Source: an uncultured Aquimarina sp. | Lineage (GTDB): Bacteria > Bacteroidota > Bacteroidia > Flavobacteriales > Flavobacteriaceae | NCBI GenBank assembly: GCA_947492105.1 | Contig: CANLMN010000022.1 | Span: forward strand, 1-64,000 | Length of the DNA stretch: 64,000 bases | Direction of reading: 5' to 3' | In this document: positions 1-8,114 of the stretch, in pieces | Numbering within the stretch: the stretch's first letter is position 1 | Layout: every line of letters begins with the position of its first letter | Translations under genes and position numbers: made by a program | The notes under the pieces: model-generated | The model's database searches: none | What the model was told of the DNA's origin: nothing | What the model saw: only the letters and a program-made list of their open reading frames with translations

Positions 1-67
1 AACAATAAAATCTATCACAGGAAATCATCATTATATTGAAGCATTTTATGCGGCATTTAATACATAA
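1..67 (+). CDS. C-terminal tail of an unidentified protein (partial)
   Basis: An open frame enters from the left edge in frame 2 and ends at TAA 65-67, giving 21 residues that end in AFNT. Composition looks coding (mixed polar and aromatic residues, no low complexity), but it is too short to recognise. It is followed directly by a family A repeat, which in this window lies between genes, and this supports a gene end here. Function unknown. Confidence 0.35.
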   Translation, partial: TIKSITGNHHYIEAFYAAFNT

Positions 68-68
68 A

Positions 69-218
69 TTGGTATAAATTCGTATTAATGCCACTGTTGT
101 TTTTTATGTAAAAACACCGTGACTCTATTGCATAGCCTTAGCTATGGAATATATGAACAAGGCATTTAGATGGAAAAAGAACAAGGAGGTATGCGACATT
201 ATATAGCTAATTTGGTAT
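69..218 (+). repeat. Family A palindromic intergenic repeat, full copy
   Basis: This 150-bp element starts at GGTATAAATTCG and ends at AGCTAATTTGGTAT. The middle holds the perfect hairpin CATAGCcttaGCTATG (131-146). The outer arms form an imperfect inverted repeat. Near-identical full copies lie at 42566-42716 and 47709-47871, and halves occur elsewhere. No open frame is conserved among copies, so it is a non-coding dispersed element. Confidence 0.8.
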
Positions 219-365
219 TATTACCAATAGTTTTTTTATTCCTGTTGCACATCCCAAAAAGTATTCGACATATTTTACTTTAAATCCATGTCGATTAAAA
301 ATTTGAAACACGTTTTTTGAATCCACGAAATTCTCGGTATAAATTCCTGACATTAGATATAATAA

Positions 366-400
366 AAAAATCTATTTGCAGAAAACACAAATAGATTTTT
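366..400 (-). terminator. Hairpin terminator downstream of tRNA-Pro
   Basis: A perfect 13-bp inverted repeat (366-378 with 388-400, stem AAAAATCTATTTG) with a 9-nt loop lies four bases past the tRNA 3' end. A/T runs at both stem bases would give a U tract in either direction, so it may also stop rightward transcription. Confidence 0.7.
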
Positions 401-404
401 AAAG

Positions 405-479
405 TCGGGTAGAGAGGATTCGAACCTCCGATCTCTGGTCCCCCAGACCAGCACTTTAACCGGACTAAGCTACTACCCG
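405..479 (-). tRNA. tRNA-Pro (anticodon GGG)
   Basis: Reading the minus strand, a 7-bp acceptor stem CGGGTAG/CTACCCG, T8-A9, D arm, anticodon stem CTGGT/ACCAG with loop CTGGGGG (anticodon GGG), and a T arm with GGTTCGAATCC fold into a complete cloverleaf with discriminator A. CCA is not encoded; CTT follows. The GGG anticodon reads CCC and CCU proline codons. It stands alone between the cydB end and its own hairpin terminator. Confidence 0.95.
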
Positions 480-513
480 ATAAATTTTAGAGTGCAAATA
501 TAAGAATCTTGTA

Positions 514-1548
514 TTAAGTTGATGGTTTTTTTTGCTCAAGGATTTTAATCATTTTAAATGATTTTAGTAAATGAAATAGTCCGGGTAGAATCAAAATTCC
601 TCCAATGATCAGTGTAATAGCTAATGTTTGAATAACAGATTGTGGAGCTATATTGTCTAATAAGTTTATTTTGTTCGTTTTGGATATAATAATGTTCGGA
701 AAATGTACGATTAAGGCCGCTACAACAATTAAAAATATTTGTATACCAGCAAAAAGTCTACTTAATACTCGATGACCATTTTTGATTGTTTTCCATAGTG
801 GTACTAGGAGTATCCCAGAGAGTATAATTCCTAATACTGCATATGGATTTGTAATAAAACCAGTGATAAATATATATTCATTAAAGTAGCCATAAATAAA
901 GGTTATTAAGCCTAGAATGAAAACAGTAAAAGTTGCCTTCGAAGCTTTCTTAATATACACTACAGAATCTTTTTCACTAGATTCACCAATGAGTAAAATT
1001 GCAGCCAAAAAAGTACATAATCCCGCAAAGAATAGACCAACAAGTATACTGAATGGATTGAGCCAAGGAAGTACAAAAGCTTGATAAAAAGATAAGTTAT
1101 CTAAGGGTTGATCAATGGGGAGTTTTCCACTTATCAATCCACCAAAAACCATCCCTAAGAATATAGGAGTTACAAGGCTAGAAATTTTGAACATCCAATC
1201 GTAGAGTTTTTGGGAGTTATCAATTACAGCATCATAATGGCGAAAAACGAAGGCAACACCACGCATAGTAATTCCTAATAACACCAAGGTAAGCGGTATA
1301 TGTAAATAGACTACTAGAATATTATAATAGATAGGGAATGCAACCCACAAAATAACGACCAAAATGATGATCCATATATGATTGGCCTCCCATACAGGGC
1401 CCATCACCCGATACAAGGTCTTTTTGGTTAGCTTTTGATGCTCTTTTGAAGAAAATAACTCCAATATTCCCGCACCATAATCCGCTCCTCCGAGTAGCAC
1501 ATATAGAAATAGTGAAAAGACGAGAAAAAATAAAACAACATATAACAT
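514..1548 (-). CDS. cydB: Cytochrome bd-type quinol oxidase subunit II
   Basis: Membrane subunit of the cytochrome bd terminal oxidase, which oxidises quinol and reduces O2 with high affinity. The product is about 344 residues, nearly all hydrophobic helices, with the CydB N-terminal GGADYGAGILE stretch (about residues 20-32) and the conserved GPVWEANHIW loop near residue 55. It lies 37 bp downstream of cydA on the same strand, so the two form an operon ending at tRNA-Pro. A GTG at 1554 is an alternative start two codons upstream; ATG 1548 is chosen because MLYVVLFF begins the first helix. No cydX-like small ORF was noticed between or after the genes. Confidence 0.93.
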   Translation of the reverse strand: MLYVVLFFLVFSLFLYVLLGGADYGAGILELFSSKEHQKLTKKTLYRVMGPVWEANHIWIIILVVILWVAFPIYYNILVVYLHIPLTLVLLGITMRGVAFVFRHYDAVIDNSQKLYDWMFKISSLVTPIFLGMVFGGLISGKLPIDQPLDNLSFYQAFVLPWLNPFSILVGLFFAGLCTFLAAILLIGESSEKDSVVYIKKASKATFTVFILGLITFIYGYFNEYIFITGFITNPYAVLGIILSGILLVPLWKTIKNGHRVLSRLFAGIQIFLIVVAALIVHFPNIIISKTNKINLLDNIAPQSVIQTLAITLIIGGILILPGLFHLLKSFKMIKILEQKKPST

Positions 1549-1585
1549 GGGCACTGCATTTATTGTGTTAAAAATCTATTTATTC

Positions 1586-2887
1586 TTATTCAGATATTTG
1601 ATTTAATACATTTATCTGACGTTTCATTAACCAAGTTACAGCCACTGCCAATGTTAGGTATACGACCAGATACATATAAAAACTAAAAACAATACCTGGA
1701 ATTGGAGTTACAGCATCTTTGGTTCTCATGATTTTATGGATAATCCAAGGTTGTCTACCTACTTCAGTAACAATCCAACCTGCTTCTAAAGCAATAAAGC
1801 CCATTGGCGCCAAAAAACTAAATAACAACCAGAACCTTGTACCTCCAAACCATTTTTTTCTTTTTAACGAAATAAAATAAAAAATGCCTACTAATAGTAA
1901 TAAAGTTCCAATACCAACCATTGTTTGAAATGCATAATGTACTATCGGAACATTAGGAAGCTCATCTTCTGGAAAATCATTGAGTCCTTTTACCTCTGCA
2001 TCAAAATCGCCAAAAGCAAGGAATGATAATGCATTAGGAATGGCAATTTTGTAGTCTACTTCTTTTTTTTCGGCATTGACAATACCTCCGATATAGAGCG
2101 GAGCTCCTTTTTGTGTATGATAATGTGCCTCCATAGCTGCAAGTTTTACAGGTTGGCGTTTGGCAATGTCTTTTGCAGAAATATCACCACTAATAGGTTG
2201 CAAAATAGCTGCAATAGCACCAAAAGTGATGGCGATTTTAAATGCCTTGGTATGTAAACTGATATTTCTTTTTTTGTAAATCTGATAGGCATGTATTCCT
2301 GCTACAGCAAATCCTGTGGCAGTAAATGCAGCTAATGTCATATGTAATGCTTGTGTAAACCAAGCAGGATTCAACATTGCTTTGATAGGATCGATATTTA
2401 AAAACTCACCATTGATATAATCAAAACCACTGGGAGCATTCATCCAACCGTTGGCAGCAACAACCAGAATACCCGAGGCTACCCCAGAAACTCCAATAAT
2501 TACACCTGTAAACCAATGAAATCTTTCTGGCAATTTATCCCATCCGTAGAGATAAAAACCTAGTGCAATGGCTTCAATAAAAAAAGCAGCTCCTTCTAAG
2601 GAAAAAGGCATACCAATTATTGGACCAGCATACTTCATAAATTCTGGCCAAAGGAGTCCTAATTCAAAAGAGAGGGCTGTTCCAGATACAGCACCAGTAA
2701 CAAAGAAAATAGCAACACCTTTTTGCCATGCCTTGGTTAATGTAAGATATGTTTTGTCTTTTGTTTTTAGCCATTTGTAGTGAGATATGATCATAAAAAA
2801 GGGCATGACCATACCTATACAAGCAAAAATGATATGAAATATAAGAGTGAATGCCATTTGGAGCCTTGCAGCATCAAGATTTTCCAT
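1586..2887 (-). CDS. cydA: Cytochrome bd-type quinol oxidase subunit I
   Basis: Catalytic haem-carrying subunit of cytochrome bd oxidase in the cytoplasmic membrane. Visible family residues: H18 (haem b595 ligand position), the FSLEGAAFFIEA helix with E98 and E105 (proton/haem d region), a histidine in WFTQALHM for haem b558, and the GRQPW signature late in the protein. At 433 aa it is shorter than the E. coli protein (about 520 aa), mainly in the quinol-binding Q loop, so this is the short-Q-loop type. First gene of the cydAB operon. The 280-bp gap to the divergent PhoX-like gene should hold its promoter. Start ATG 2887 fits the conserved N-terminus. Confidence 0.95.
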   Translation of the reverse strand: MENLDAARLQMAFTLIFHIIFACIGMVMPFFMIISHYKWLKTKDKTYLTLTKAWQKGVAIFFVTGAVSGTALSFELGLLWPEFMKYAGPIIGMPFSLEGAAFFIEAIALGFYLYGWDKLPERFHWFTGVIIGVSGVASGILVVAANGWMNAPSGFDYINGEFLNIDPIKAMLNPAWFTQALHMTLAAFTATGFAVAGIHAYQIYKKRNISLHTKAFKIAITFGAIAAILQPISGDISAKDIAKRQPVKLAAMEAHYHTQKGAPLYIGGIVNAEKKEVDYKIAIPNALSFLAFGDFDAEVKGLNDFPEDELPNVPIVHYAFQTMVGIGTLLLLVGIFYFISLKRKKWFGGTRFWLLFSFLAPMGFIALEAGWIVTEVGRQPWIIHKIMRTKDAVTPIPGIVFSFYMYLVVYLTLAVAVTWLMKRQINVLNQISE

Positions 2888-3137
2888 AGGTGTTGTGGGA
2901 TGTGAATTATAGTATAAAGATACGATCTAGTCCTCGTTTTTTAAAGAAATTTTAGACTTGATTATCATTAGAAAAGCTAAAATGCTAAAACTCTTTGTCT
3001 AGTGATTTTAGAGATGAAGAAGTTTTAAAATCATGTTAATAAATTGTAAAAAATCGTGATGCGTTCGATAACATAAAACTTACAATTTTATAGCAATAGC
3101 AAAATATTGTCATCACACGATGGTAACAATATATCGG

Positions 3138-3145
3138 TACATTTG
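3138..3145 (+). promoter_or_regulatory. Bacteroidota -7 box (TACATTTG) before the PhoX-like gene
   Basis: TACATTTG matches the flavobacterial -7 consensus TAnnTTTG and lies about 30 bp before the start codon. A well-spaced -33 TTG is not obvious, so only the -7 element is supported. Confidence 0.4.
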
Positions 3146-3176
3146 ACACAGAAATTAAATTAAAAATATGATTGAA

Positions 3177-4637
3177 ATGAAAACATTGTTAAAAGCTACT
3201 TTTGCTGCTGCTCTCTTTACTATTGTATCTTGTAAAGATGATGAGGATCCGGTAACGAACCCTCCTATTACAAGTACTATTGAATTCAAAGACCATGCTA
3301 AAGTTCCAAGTTATCTTAAGTTGACTCCTGAGTTTTCTGATGTCGAAATTTATTCTTTATTAAGTTCTGCTGATGTCTTAGAACAATCTCCAGATTTTAT
3401 TTATGGATCTATGGCTGATGGGGCTGGTTTGCTCAAAAATACTGATAACACTTTTACATTGATCAATAATATTGAGGCAGATTACAGTATAGCTAGAATT
3501 ACATTGGACAAAACTTTTAAGCCTGTCAAAGGTGAGTATATCCTTAATGCAGAAGCAACAGCAAGTACTGCGCAGTGTTCTGGATCCATGATTACCCTAG
3601 AGGAGCATGGGTTTGGTCCTTTGTATCTTTCTGGAGGTGAGTGGGGAGGGAATTCCAAGGGTGTTTTTGTAACAGATCCTATGAAGAACGCTTCTGAGGC
3701 TGGAGTTGCGCAAATGTTACCATCCATGGGACAGTGGTCTACAGAAAATGCCGTCGCAATAGGAAAAGATGCTTACCCAAACAAAACGGTTGTTTTTATC
3801 GGTGATGATAATAGTAATAATGAAATTCCATCGGGTCAGTTGGGGATGTATGTCGGTGATAGAGGTGACCTAGAAAATGGAAAATTATATGGTCTCAAAG
3901 TTACAACTCCAGGAATTACATTTGAAATGGATATGGAAGAAGGACAATCCTATGAAGCAGAATTTGTGGAGTATACAGAGCGCACATTGGCAGAGCTGGA
4001 TGCAGAAGCTAAGGCAAAGGGGATTATGGGATTCTCTAGACTAGAAGATATTGATTGGAGAAGGGGATCAGCAGCCAATAACAGAGAGATCTATATGTGT
4101 GTTACGGGACGTAAAAAAGATGATTTGGTGGGCAAAGGAACAATATACGGACGTATTTACAAGGTGGTTTTGGATGCAAATAATCCTTTGAAAGCTACAA
4201 TTAGTTGTGTGTTAGATGGAGATAAATTGGACGGAAAGGCAAAAGCATTTCATAGCCCTGATAATATCTTGGTTACAGAAAACTATGCATATATCCAAGA
4301 AGATCCTAACGGATATCCTGATACACCCGAAAAAACACATTATTCTCGTCTGTACCAATATAATCTTAATACAGGTGTCCTAAAGGATGTATTAGAGTGT
4401 GATCAGGTAGCTGCTGCTGCTGCTGGAATAGGTACAGAGAGTCGTGTTTGGGAATTGACAGGGATGATTGATATATCTGATATTATTGATGTACCGGAGT
4501 CTTTTCTATTAATGACACAAAATCATGGTTGGGAAAAAGCAGACGGAACAGCTTTTACTGATCCAAAAGCAAATATGGCAGCAGACTCTAGAAAAGAGGG
4601 GAGTCAGATGTATATAGTTAAAGGATTGGATCGTTAA
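3177..4637 (+). CDS. PhoX-like (DUF839) secreted lipoprotein
   Basis: Predicted periplasmic or surface lipoprotein: MKTLLKATF signal ending in a lipobox with Cys just before KDDED, an acidic stretch often seen after the lipid-anchored Cys in surface lipoproteins of this phylum. The body resembles the DUF839/PhoX fold, with an EEHGFGP stretch and a WSTENAVAIG...VVFIGDD segment typical of PhoX-type phosphatases. PhoX enzymes are Ca/Fe-dependent alkaline phosphatases, but metal-site completeness cannot be confirmed by eye, so phosphatase activity is inference. The next gene, a di-haem peroxidase, starts 20 bp downstream, suggesting co-transcription. An in-frame ATG at 3168 is an alternative start; 3177 is preferred because the basic N-region follows it. 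Confidence 0.75.
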   Translation: MKTLLKATFAAALFTIVSCKDDEDPVTNPPITSTIEFKDHAKVPSYLKLTPEFSDVEIYSLLSSADVLEQSPDFIYGSMADGAGLLKNTDNTFTLINNIEADYSIARITLDKTFKPVKGEYILNAEATASTAQCSGSMITLEEHGFGPLYLSGGEWGGNSKGVFVTDPMKNASEAGVAQMLPSMGQWSTENAVAIGKDAYPNKTVVFIGDDNSNNEIPSGQLGMYVGDRGDLENGKLYGLKVTTPGITFEMDMEEGQSYEAEFVEYTERTLAELDAEAKAKGIMGFSRLEDIDWRRGSAANNREIYMCVTGRKKDDLVGKGTIYGRIYKVVLDANNPLKATISCVLDGDKLDGKAKAFHSPDNILVTENYAYIQEDPNGYPDTPEKTHYSRLYQYNLNTGVLKDVLECDQVAAAAAGIGTESRVWELTGMIDISDIIDVPESFLLMTQNHGWEKADGTAFTDPKANMAADSRKEGSQMYIVKGLDR

Positions 4638-4657
4638 AATATTTATTTGAATTAACT

Positions 4658-6481
4658 ATGAATGTCAAGCATAAAAAAAATGCTATCAAAGGGGCTTGTA
4701 TAAGCCTCTTTGTTTTTTTGTTTTTATTTGGGTGCAAAAAACAATCAAAAGCTACAACGAATTCCTATGAGGAAAATCGTACCCCATTCTTGCTCTTACA
4801 GAAACAATATATACAAGATCTAACGAGCTGTATGCGATATATGGATAGTATTGGAGTCACCAAGAATGAGAGGCAGTTGAAACAGTATTATCTCATGGCA
4901 AGAAACTATTTCAAGAAAGTAGAACCTATTTTGTCTTTTGTGGATGCCGAGAATTATACGTTTCTAAATCAACCCAATATTTTGAAGGTAGAGGAAGATG
5001 ATTATACAGATATTAAGATCAAAAATCCAAAAGGATTTCAAGTCATAGAAGAAACACTTTATGAAGAGACACTAGCCCTAGATAAAATTCATGCCAATGC
5101 CAAATTGATAGCGGCTAGATTACAAGTAGTCAAAGAGAGTACAAAGCTAGATTATTTGAAACCATATCATTTTTTATGGATAATAAGGAATGCAATTATT
5201 CGTGTTGGAGTTACAGGTATTACTGGTTTTGATTCTCCGGTATTAGAGAATTCTATTAAAGAAAGCGCAATAGTATATCAAAGCTTGAAAACATATGTAC
5301 GATTTTTTGAAAATACTTTTACAGATTCGAGGGAGTATGAACAATGGAATGTTTTATTAGATGCTGGGATACAATCATTGCAAGGGGATTTTAATACATT
5401 TAATAGATATACATTTTTCAAGGAGCATGTGCACCCTGCTTTGCGTTTGTGGAACGCAACGGTACAAGATTGGAAAGTGTCTTTTCCTTTTTCTATGGCG
5501 ATTACAAATAATACAGAGTCATTATTCAGTAACGAAACTTTTGATCTTAGCTATTTTTCTTCAGAAAAGTTTGAAGAATTGGATAAGGATAAAATTGTAC
5601 TGGGGAAAAAATTGTTTCATGAAAAAAAACTCTCAGCATCAGAAACCGTTAGTTGCGCTACTTGTCACCAAGCTAATCTACAGTATACAGATGGAAAGAA
5701 AATACGAAAAGGTATAACACGTAATAGTCCAACGTTATTATATGCTGCATTACAAAAAGGCTTTTTTTATGATAAAAGAGCAGGAGGGTTGGAAGGACAG
5801 ATTGTGAGCGTTGTAGGTAATGAAAATGAGTTTCATTCGGATCTCAAAAAAATGACTAAAGCGGTTATGTCAGATACAATTTATATGCAAGAATTTGGGA
5901 GATTATACCCAAATGGTGTGTCAGAACATACTATTCGAAATGCTATTGCCACGTTTGTTCGAAGCCTTATTCCTTTTGACTCTAAATTTGACCGCAACAT
6001 AAATAATTTAGAAAACACACTAACAGCTAGCGAAATCAATGGATTTAACCTATTTAGTGGCAAGGCCAAATGTGCTACCTGCCATTTTGCGCCAGTTTTT
6101 AATGGAACCATTCCGCCAGCTTTTAAAGAATCTGAGATGGAATTCATCGGTGTTCCTCAAAACAAAGACACCATTAATGCTACCATAAGTACGGACCTAG
6201 GACGTTATCAGGTATATAAAACTCCAGAACGGAAATATTTTTTCAAAACCTCAACTATTCGAAATAGTGCTTTGACGGCGCCTTATATGCACAATGGGGT
6301 TTACGATAGTCTAGAAGAAGTGGTAGATTTTTATAATAGAGGAGGGGGAGCAGGGATTGGAGCGTATGCGGTATATCAAACATTACCTCCAGAACCTCTT
6401 GGGCTCACAGATCAGGAACAACAAGATTTGATTGCGTTTATCAAGACATTGAGTGATCCAGTAATGGAGGGAGTATATTAA
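4658..6481 (+). CDS. Di-haem cytochrome c peroxidase (MauG/CcpA family) lipoprotein
   Basis: A 607-residue lipoprotein (lipobox LFGC, Cys26). Residues about 30-290 are an all-helical N-terminal extension with no recognised motif. The C-terminal half is a cytochrome c peroxidase domain with two haem-binding motifs, CATCH at 333-337 and CATCH at 472-476, spaced as in bacterial di-haem peroxidases, plus the TSTIRN...APYMHNG segment. CcpA enzymes reduce H2O2 with electrons from c-type cytochromes; MauG-like members oxidise other substrates. The large N-terminal domain and PhoX-like partner suggest a dedicated envelope role. It ends in a strong hairpin at 6487-6535. Confidence 0.85.
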   Translation: MNVKHKKNAIKGACISLFVFLFLFGCKKQSKATTNSYEENRTPFLLLQKQYIQDLTSCMRYMDSIGVTKNERQLKQYYLMARNYFKKVEPILSFVDAENYTFLNQPNILKVEEDDYTDIKIKNPKGFQVIEETLYEETLALDKIHANAKLIAARLQVVKESTKLDYLKPYHFLWIIRNAIIRVGVTGITGFDSPVLENSIKESAIVYQSLKTYVRFFENTFTDSREYEQWNVLLDAGIQSLQGDFNTFNRYTFFKEHVHPALRLWNATVQDWKVSFPFSMAITNNTESLFSNETFDLSYFSSEKFEELDKDKIVLGKKLFHEKKLSASETVSCATCHQANLQYTDGKKIRKGITRNSPTLLYAALQKGFFYDKRAGGLEGQIVSVVGNENEFHSDLKKMTKAVMSDTIYMQEFGRLYPNGVSEHTIRNAIATFVRSLIPFDSKFDRNINNLENTLTASEINGFNLFSGKAKCATCHFAPVFNGTIPPAFKESEMEFIGVPQNKDTINATISTDLGRYQVYKTPERKYFFKTSTIRNSALTAPYMHNGVYDSLEEVVDFYNRGGGAGIGAYAVYQTLPPEPLGLTDQEQQDLIAFIKTLSDPVMEGVY

Positions 6482-6486
6482 TTTAT

Positions 6487-6535
6487 GAAGTGATTTAAAC
6501 TTTTTCAGGCCTGTCAAAAAAGTTTAAATCACTTC
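6487..6535 (+). terminator. Long perfect stem-loop after the peroxidase gene
   Basis: A perfect stem of about 19 bp (GAAGTGATTTAAACTTTTT, 6487-6505, pairing with its complement up to 6535) with a loop of about 10 nt begins five bases after the stop codon. No clean T tract follows, so it could be a terminator or an mRNA-end stabiliser. Confidence 0.5.
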
Positions 6536-6610
6536 GTAAACAGATCATTTTTTTTAGGAGTAAACTAAAAAATGAGTCATAAAATTGTGTAATACTATTT
6601 TAGGTTTATA

Positions 6611-6641
6611 ATACCAGTGTTACTGACACTGGTATTTTTTT
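6611..6641 (+). terminator. Rho-independent terminator
   Basis: Stem ATACCAGTG (6611-6619) / CACTGGTAT (6627-6635) with a 7-nt loop followed by a run of seven T. This is the classical terminator for the rightward lipoprotein-peroxidase unit. Confidence 0.65.
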
Positions 6642-6645
6642 ATAT

Positions 6646-6690
6646 AAAAAGAACAAGTCTATATGTGACATTTATATAGCTAATTTGGTA
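6646..6690 (+). repeat. Family A repeat, right-end fragment
   Basis: AAAAAGAACAAG, then TGTGACATTTATATAGCTAATTTGGTA, matches the right 45 bp of family A. The left half and central hairpin are absent. Confidence 0.55.
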
Positions 6691-6780
6691 AATACCTTGC
6701 TATTCCTTTGTATAAAAATTATACTGCAAGCTGAGAGCGTGCGTCAATATGACAATTGGACTACTACCAATGCTCTAAAA

Positions 6781-6940
6781 CCATTTAAAAAATAATTACA
6801 GGCTAATAACTCGGTTCTTTTTCTACTATTTTTTCGCTAAAAAATTAAATCGTAGCTAATGCTATGCCTGAATTTTTATAGCTCAAACTAGCAAAAAATA
6901 GTTCAATTATTTTAGCTTACAATTACATTTTAACGGGTAT
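6781..6940 (-). repeat. Family B palindromic repeat, full copy, reverse orientation
   Basis: About 160 bp running from CCATTTAAAAAATAATTACAGG to GTAATTGTAAGC-type sequence and TAACGGGTAT when read in the other direction. The ends are the B terminal inverted repeats. The centre (CGTAGCTAATGCTATG) is a diverged form of the family hairpin. It lies between the peroxidase terminator and the rdgB end. Confidence 0.75.
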
Positions 6941-6995
6941 AAATCAAGTTTTATAATTACTTTTTGAACATAAAAATCAACAACTTTCAAGTCCA

Positions 6996-7064
6996 ACCAT
7001 TTGTTGTTTGAATGTACCGGAAAGAAAGGAAATTTTATCCCAGTAAACTCAAAGGACAAATGAT
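6996..7064 (-). repeat. Family C repeat, internally deleted, overlapping rdgB 3' end
   Basis: ACCATTTGTTGTTTGAAT, TACCGGAAAGAAAGG and TTTTATCCCAGTAAACTC are the two C ends in reverse orientation, joined without the central hairpin present in the full copies at 10426 and 47462. Its outer end overlaps the last codons and the stop codon of rdgB. Confidence 0.7.
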
Positions 7065-7639
7065 GTCAATTGATTCAAAAATACTACTAGCTCCTGTACC
7101 GCCTTGCCACGATGACCAATTTCGTTTTTGATTTTCAAGTCCATTTGCGCAAAAGTTTCGGAATATCCTGTAGGTAAGAAAATGGGATCATAGCCAAATC
7201 CTCCAGATCCACGTTTTTCTGAGGTTATTGTGCCTTTGCAAATTCCAGTGAAGCATGTAGTAGTGCTGTCCAAGTATAAGGCAATAACGGTCTTGAATTG
7301 TGCTGAGCGATCTGTTGTATGTGCTAAGTTTTTCAGTACCTTTTGCATATTCGCTTCTGCTGAGCGTTCTGGACCCGCATAGCGCGCAGAATAAACACCA
7401 GGTGCTCCATCCAGTGACTGTATTTCTAATCCCGTATCGTCAGCGAAACAGGGGAGGTTGTAGTGCTCTTTTATATAAGTTACTTTCTGAATTGCATTTC
7501 CTTCAATGGTCGGAGCAGTTTCTGGAATATCTTCGTGGCAGTTAATGTCTGCGAGACTTAATAATGTAATGGAATCAGGGATTAATGCCTGTACTTCTTT
7601 TATTTTGTTAGAATTATTAGTTGCAAAAACGAGTTTCAT
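7049..7639 (-). CDS. rdgB: XTP/dITP pyrophosphatase (RdgB/HAM1 family)
   Basis: House-cleaning enzyme that hydrolyses dITP, XTP and ITP to monophosphates, keeping deaminated purines out of nucleic acids. The 196-aa protein begins with the family signature LVFATNNSNKIKE, carries FADDTGLEI (catalytic Asp pair) near residue 66, YSARYAG near 84, and SGGFGYDPIFLP near 145, so all key blocks are present. The last residues (SFVL-stop) and the TGA come from a family C repeat end, so the natural C-terminus may have been replaced by a few repeat-encoded residues. It lies 94 bp downstream of the 2TM-protein gene on the same strand. Confidence 0.95.
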   Translation of the reverse strand: MKLVFATNNSNKIKEVQALIPDSITLLSLADINCHEDIPETAPTIEGNAIQKVTYIKEHYNLPCFADDTGLEIQSLDGAPGVYSARYAGPERSAEANMQKVLKNLAHTTDRSAQFKTVIALYLDSTTTCFTGICKGTITSEKRGSGGFGYDPIFLPTGYSETFAQMDLKIKNEIGHRGKAVQELVVFLNQLTSFVL

Positions 7640-7733
7640 GGATGTTGTATTTCTGTATTAATGCGAGCTCTTGGCTTGGAGCAAATATACATAAAGGATT
7701 TACAAAGCTAAGGAATGTTATGCTAGTGCTATA

Positions 7734-8039
7734 TTATTCCCATTGCTCTAAGCTATTTTGCTTTTCTTCTTCCATAAATTCTTTAATCTTTCGTTCTTCC
7801 CAATCTTTGCTTAAGAAGGGGTTTTTGTTAAAAGCTTTCAGCGCATGAAAAATAATACCAATACCCCAACCAAATGCCGCCCATAAGAACCAAGGGTGAT
7901 TCCATCCGTTTTGATAATAGTTGAGTGCTGCTAGACCAAGAATTACAAATATATAACTACTTAGATTGGTATAAAACTTCTTCAGTTCAGCAACATGTTC
8001 TTTGGCACGAGCTAGTTTTATTTGTTTTTCAGTTTTCAT
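7734..8039 (-). CDS. 2TM domain protein
   Basis: A 101-aa protein of the 2TM family: an N-terminal charged helix (RAKEHVAELKKFY), two membrane helices (about 25-45 and 50-70), then a WEERKIKEFMEEE tail. The same architecture is fused to the C-terminus of the upstream kinase (HIKEIKSFY ... WEKRKIKEYMEEH), so the two are paralogous domains. In flavobacteria such proteins commonly sit with LytS/LytTR regulators, and a sensory or partner role is inferred; the biochemical function is unknown. It follows the kinase gene by about 75 bp on the same strand, so co-transcription is likely. Confidence 0.85.
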   Translation of the reverse strand: MKTEKQIKLARAKEHVAELKKFYTNLSSYIFVILGLAALNYYQNGWNHPWFLWAAFGWGIGIIFHALKAFNKNPFLSKDWEERKIKEFMEEEKQNSLEQWE

Positions 8040-8114
8040 GATAGTTTAATTTTTACTGATATTTATAATGTGTGTAGATCTCCATATCATTAGATAAAGT
8101 GAACGTTTTTGTAG

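Noticed and set aside
2950-2975. TTGATTATCA as an FNR/CRP-type site upstream of cydA
   Set aside because: The half sites are too close (no 4-bp spacer as in TTGATnnnnATCAA), so it is only a short dyad.
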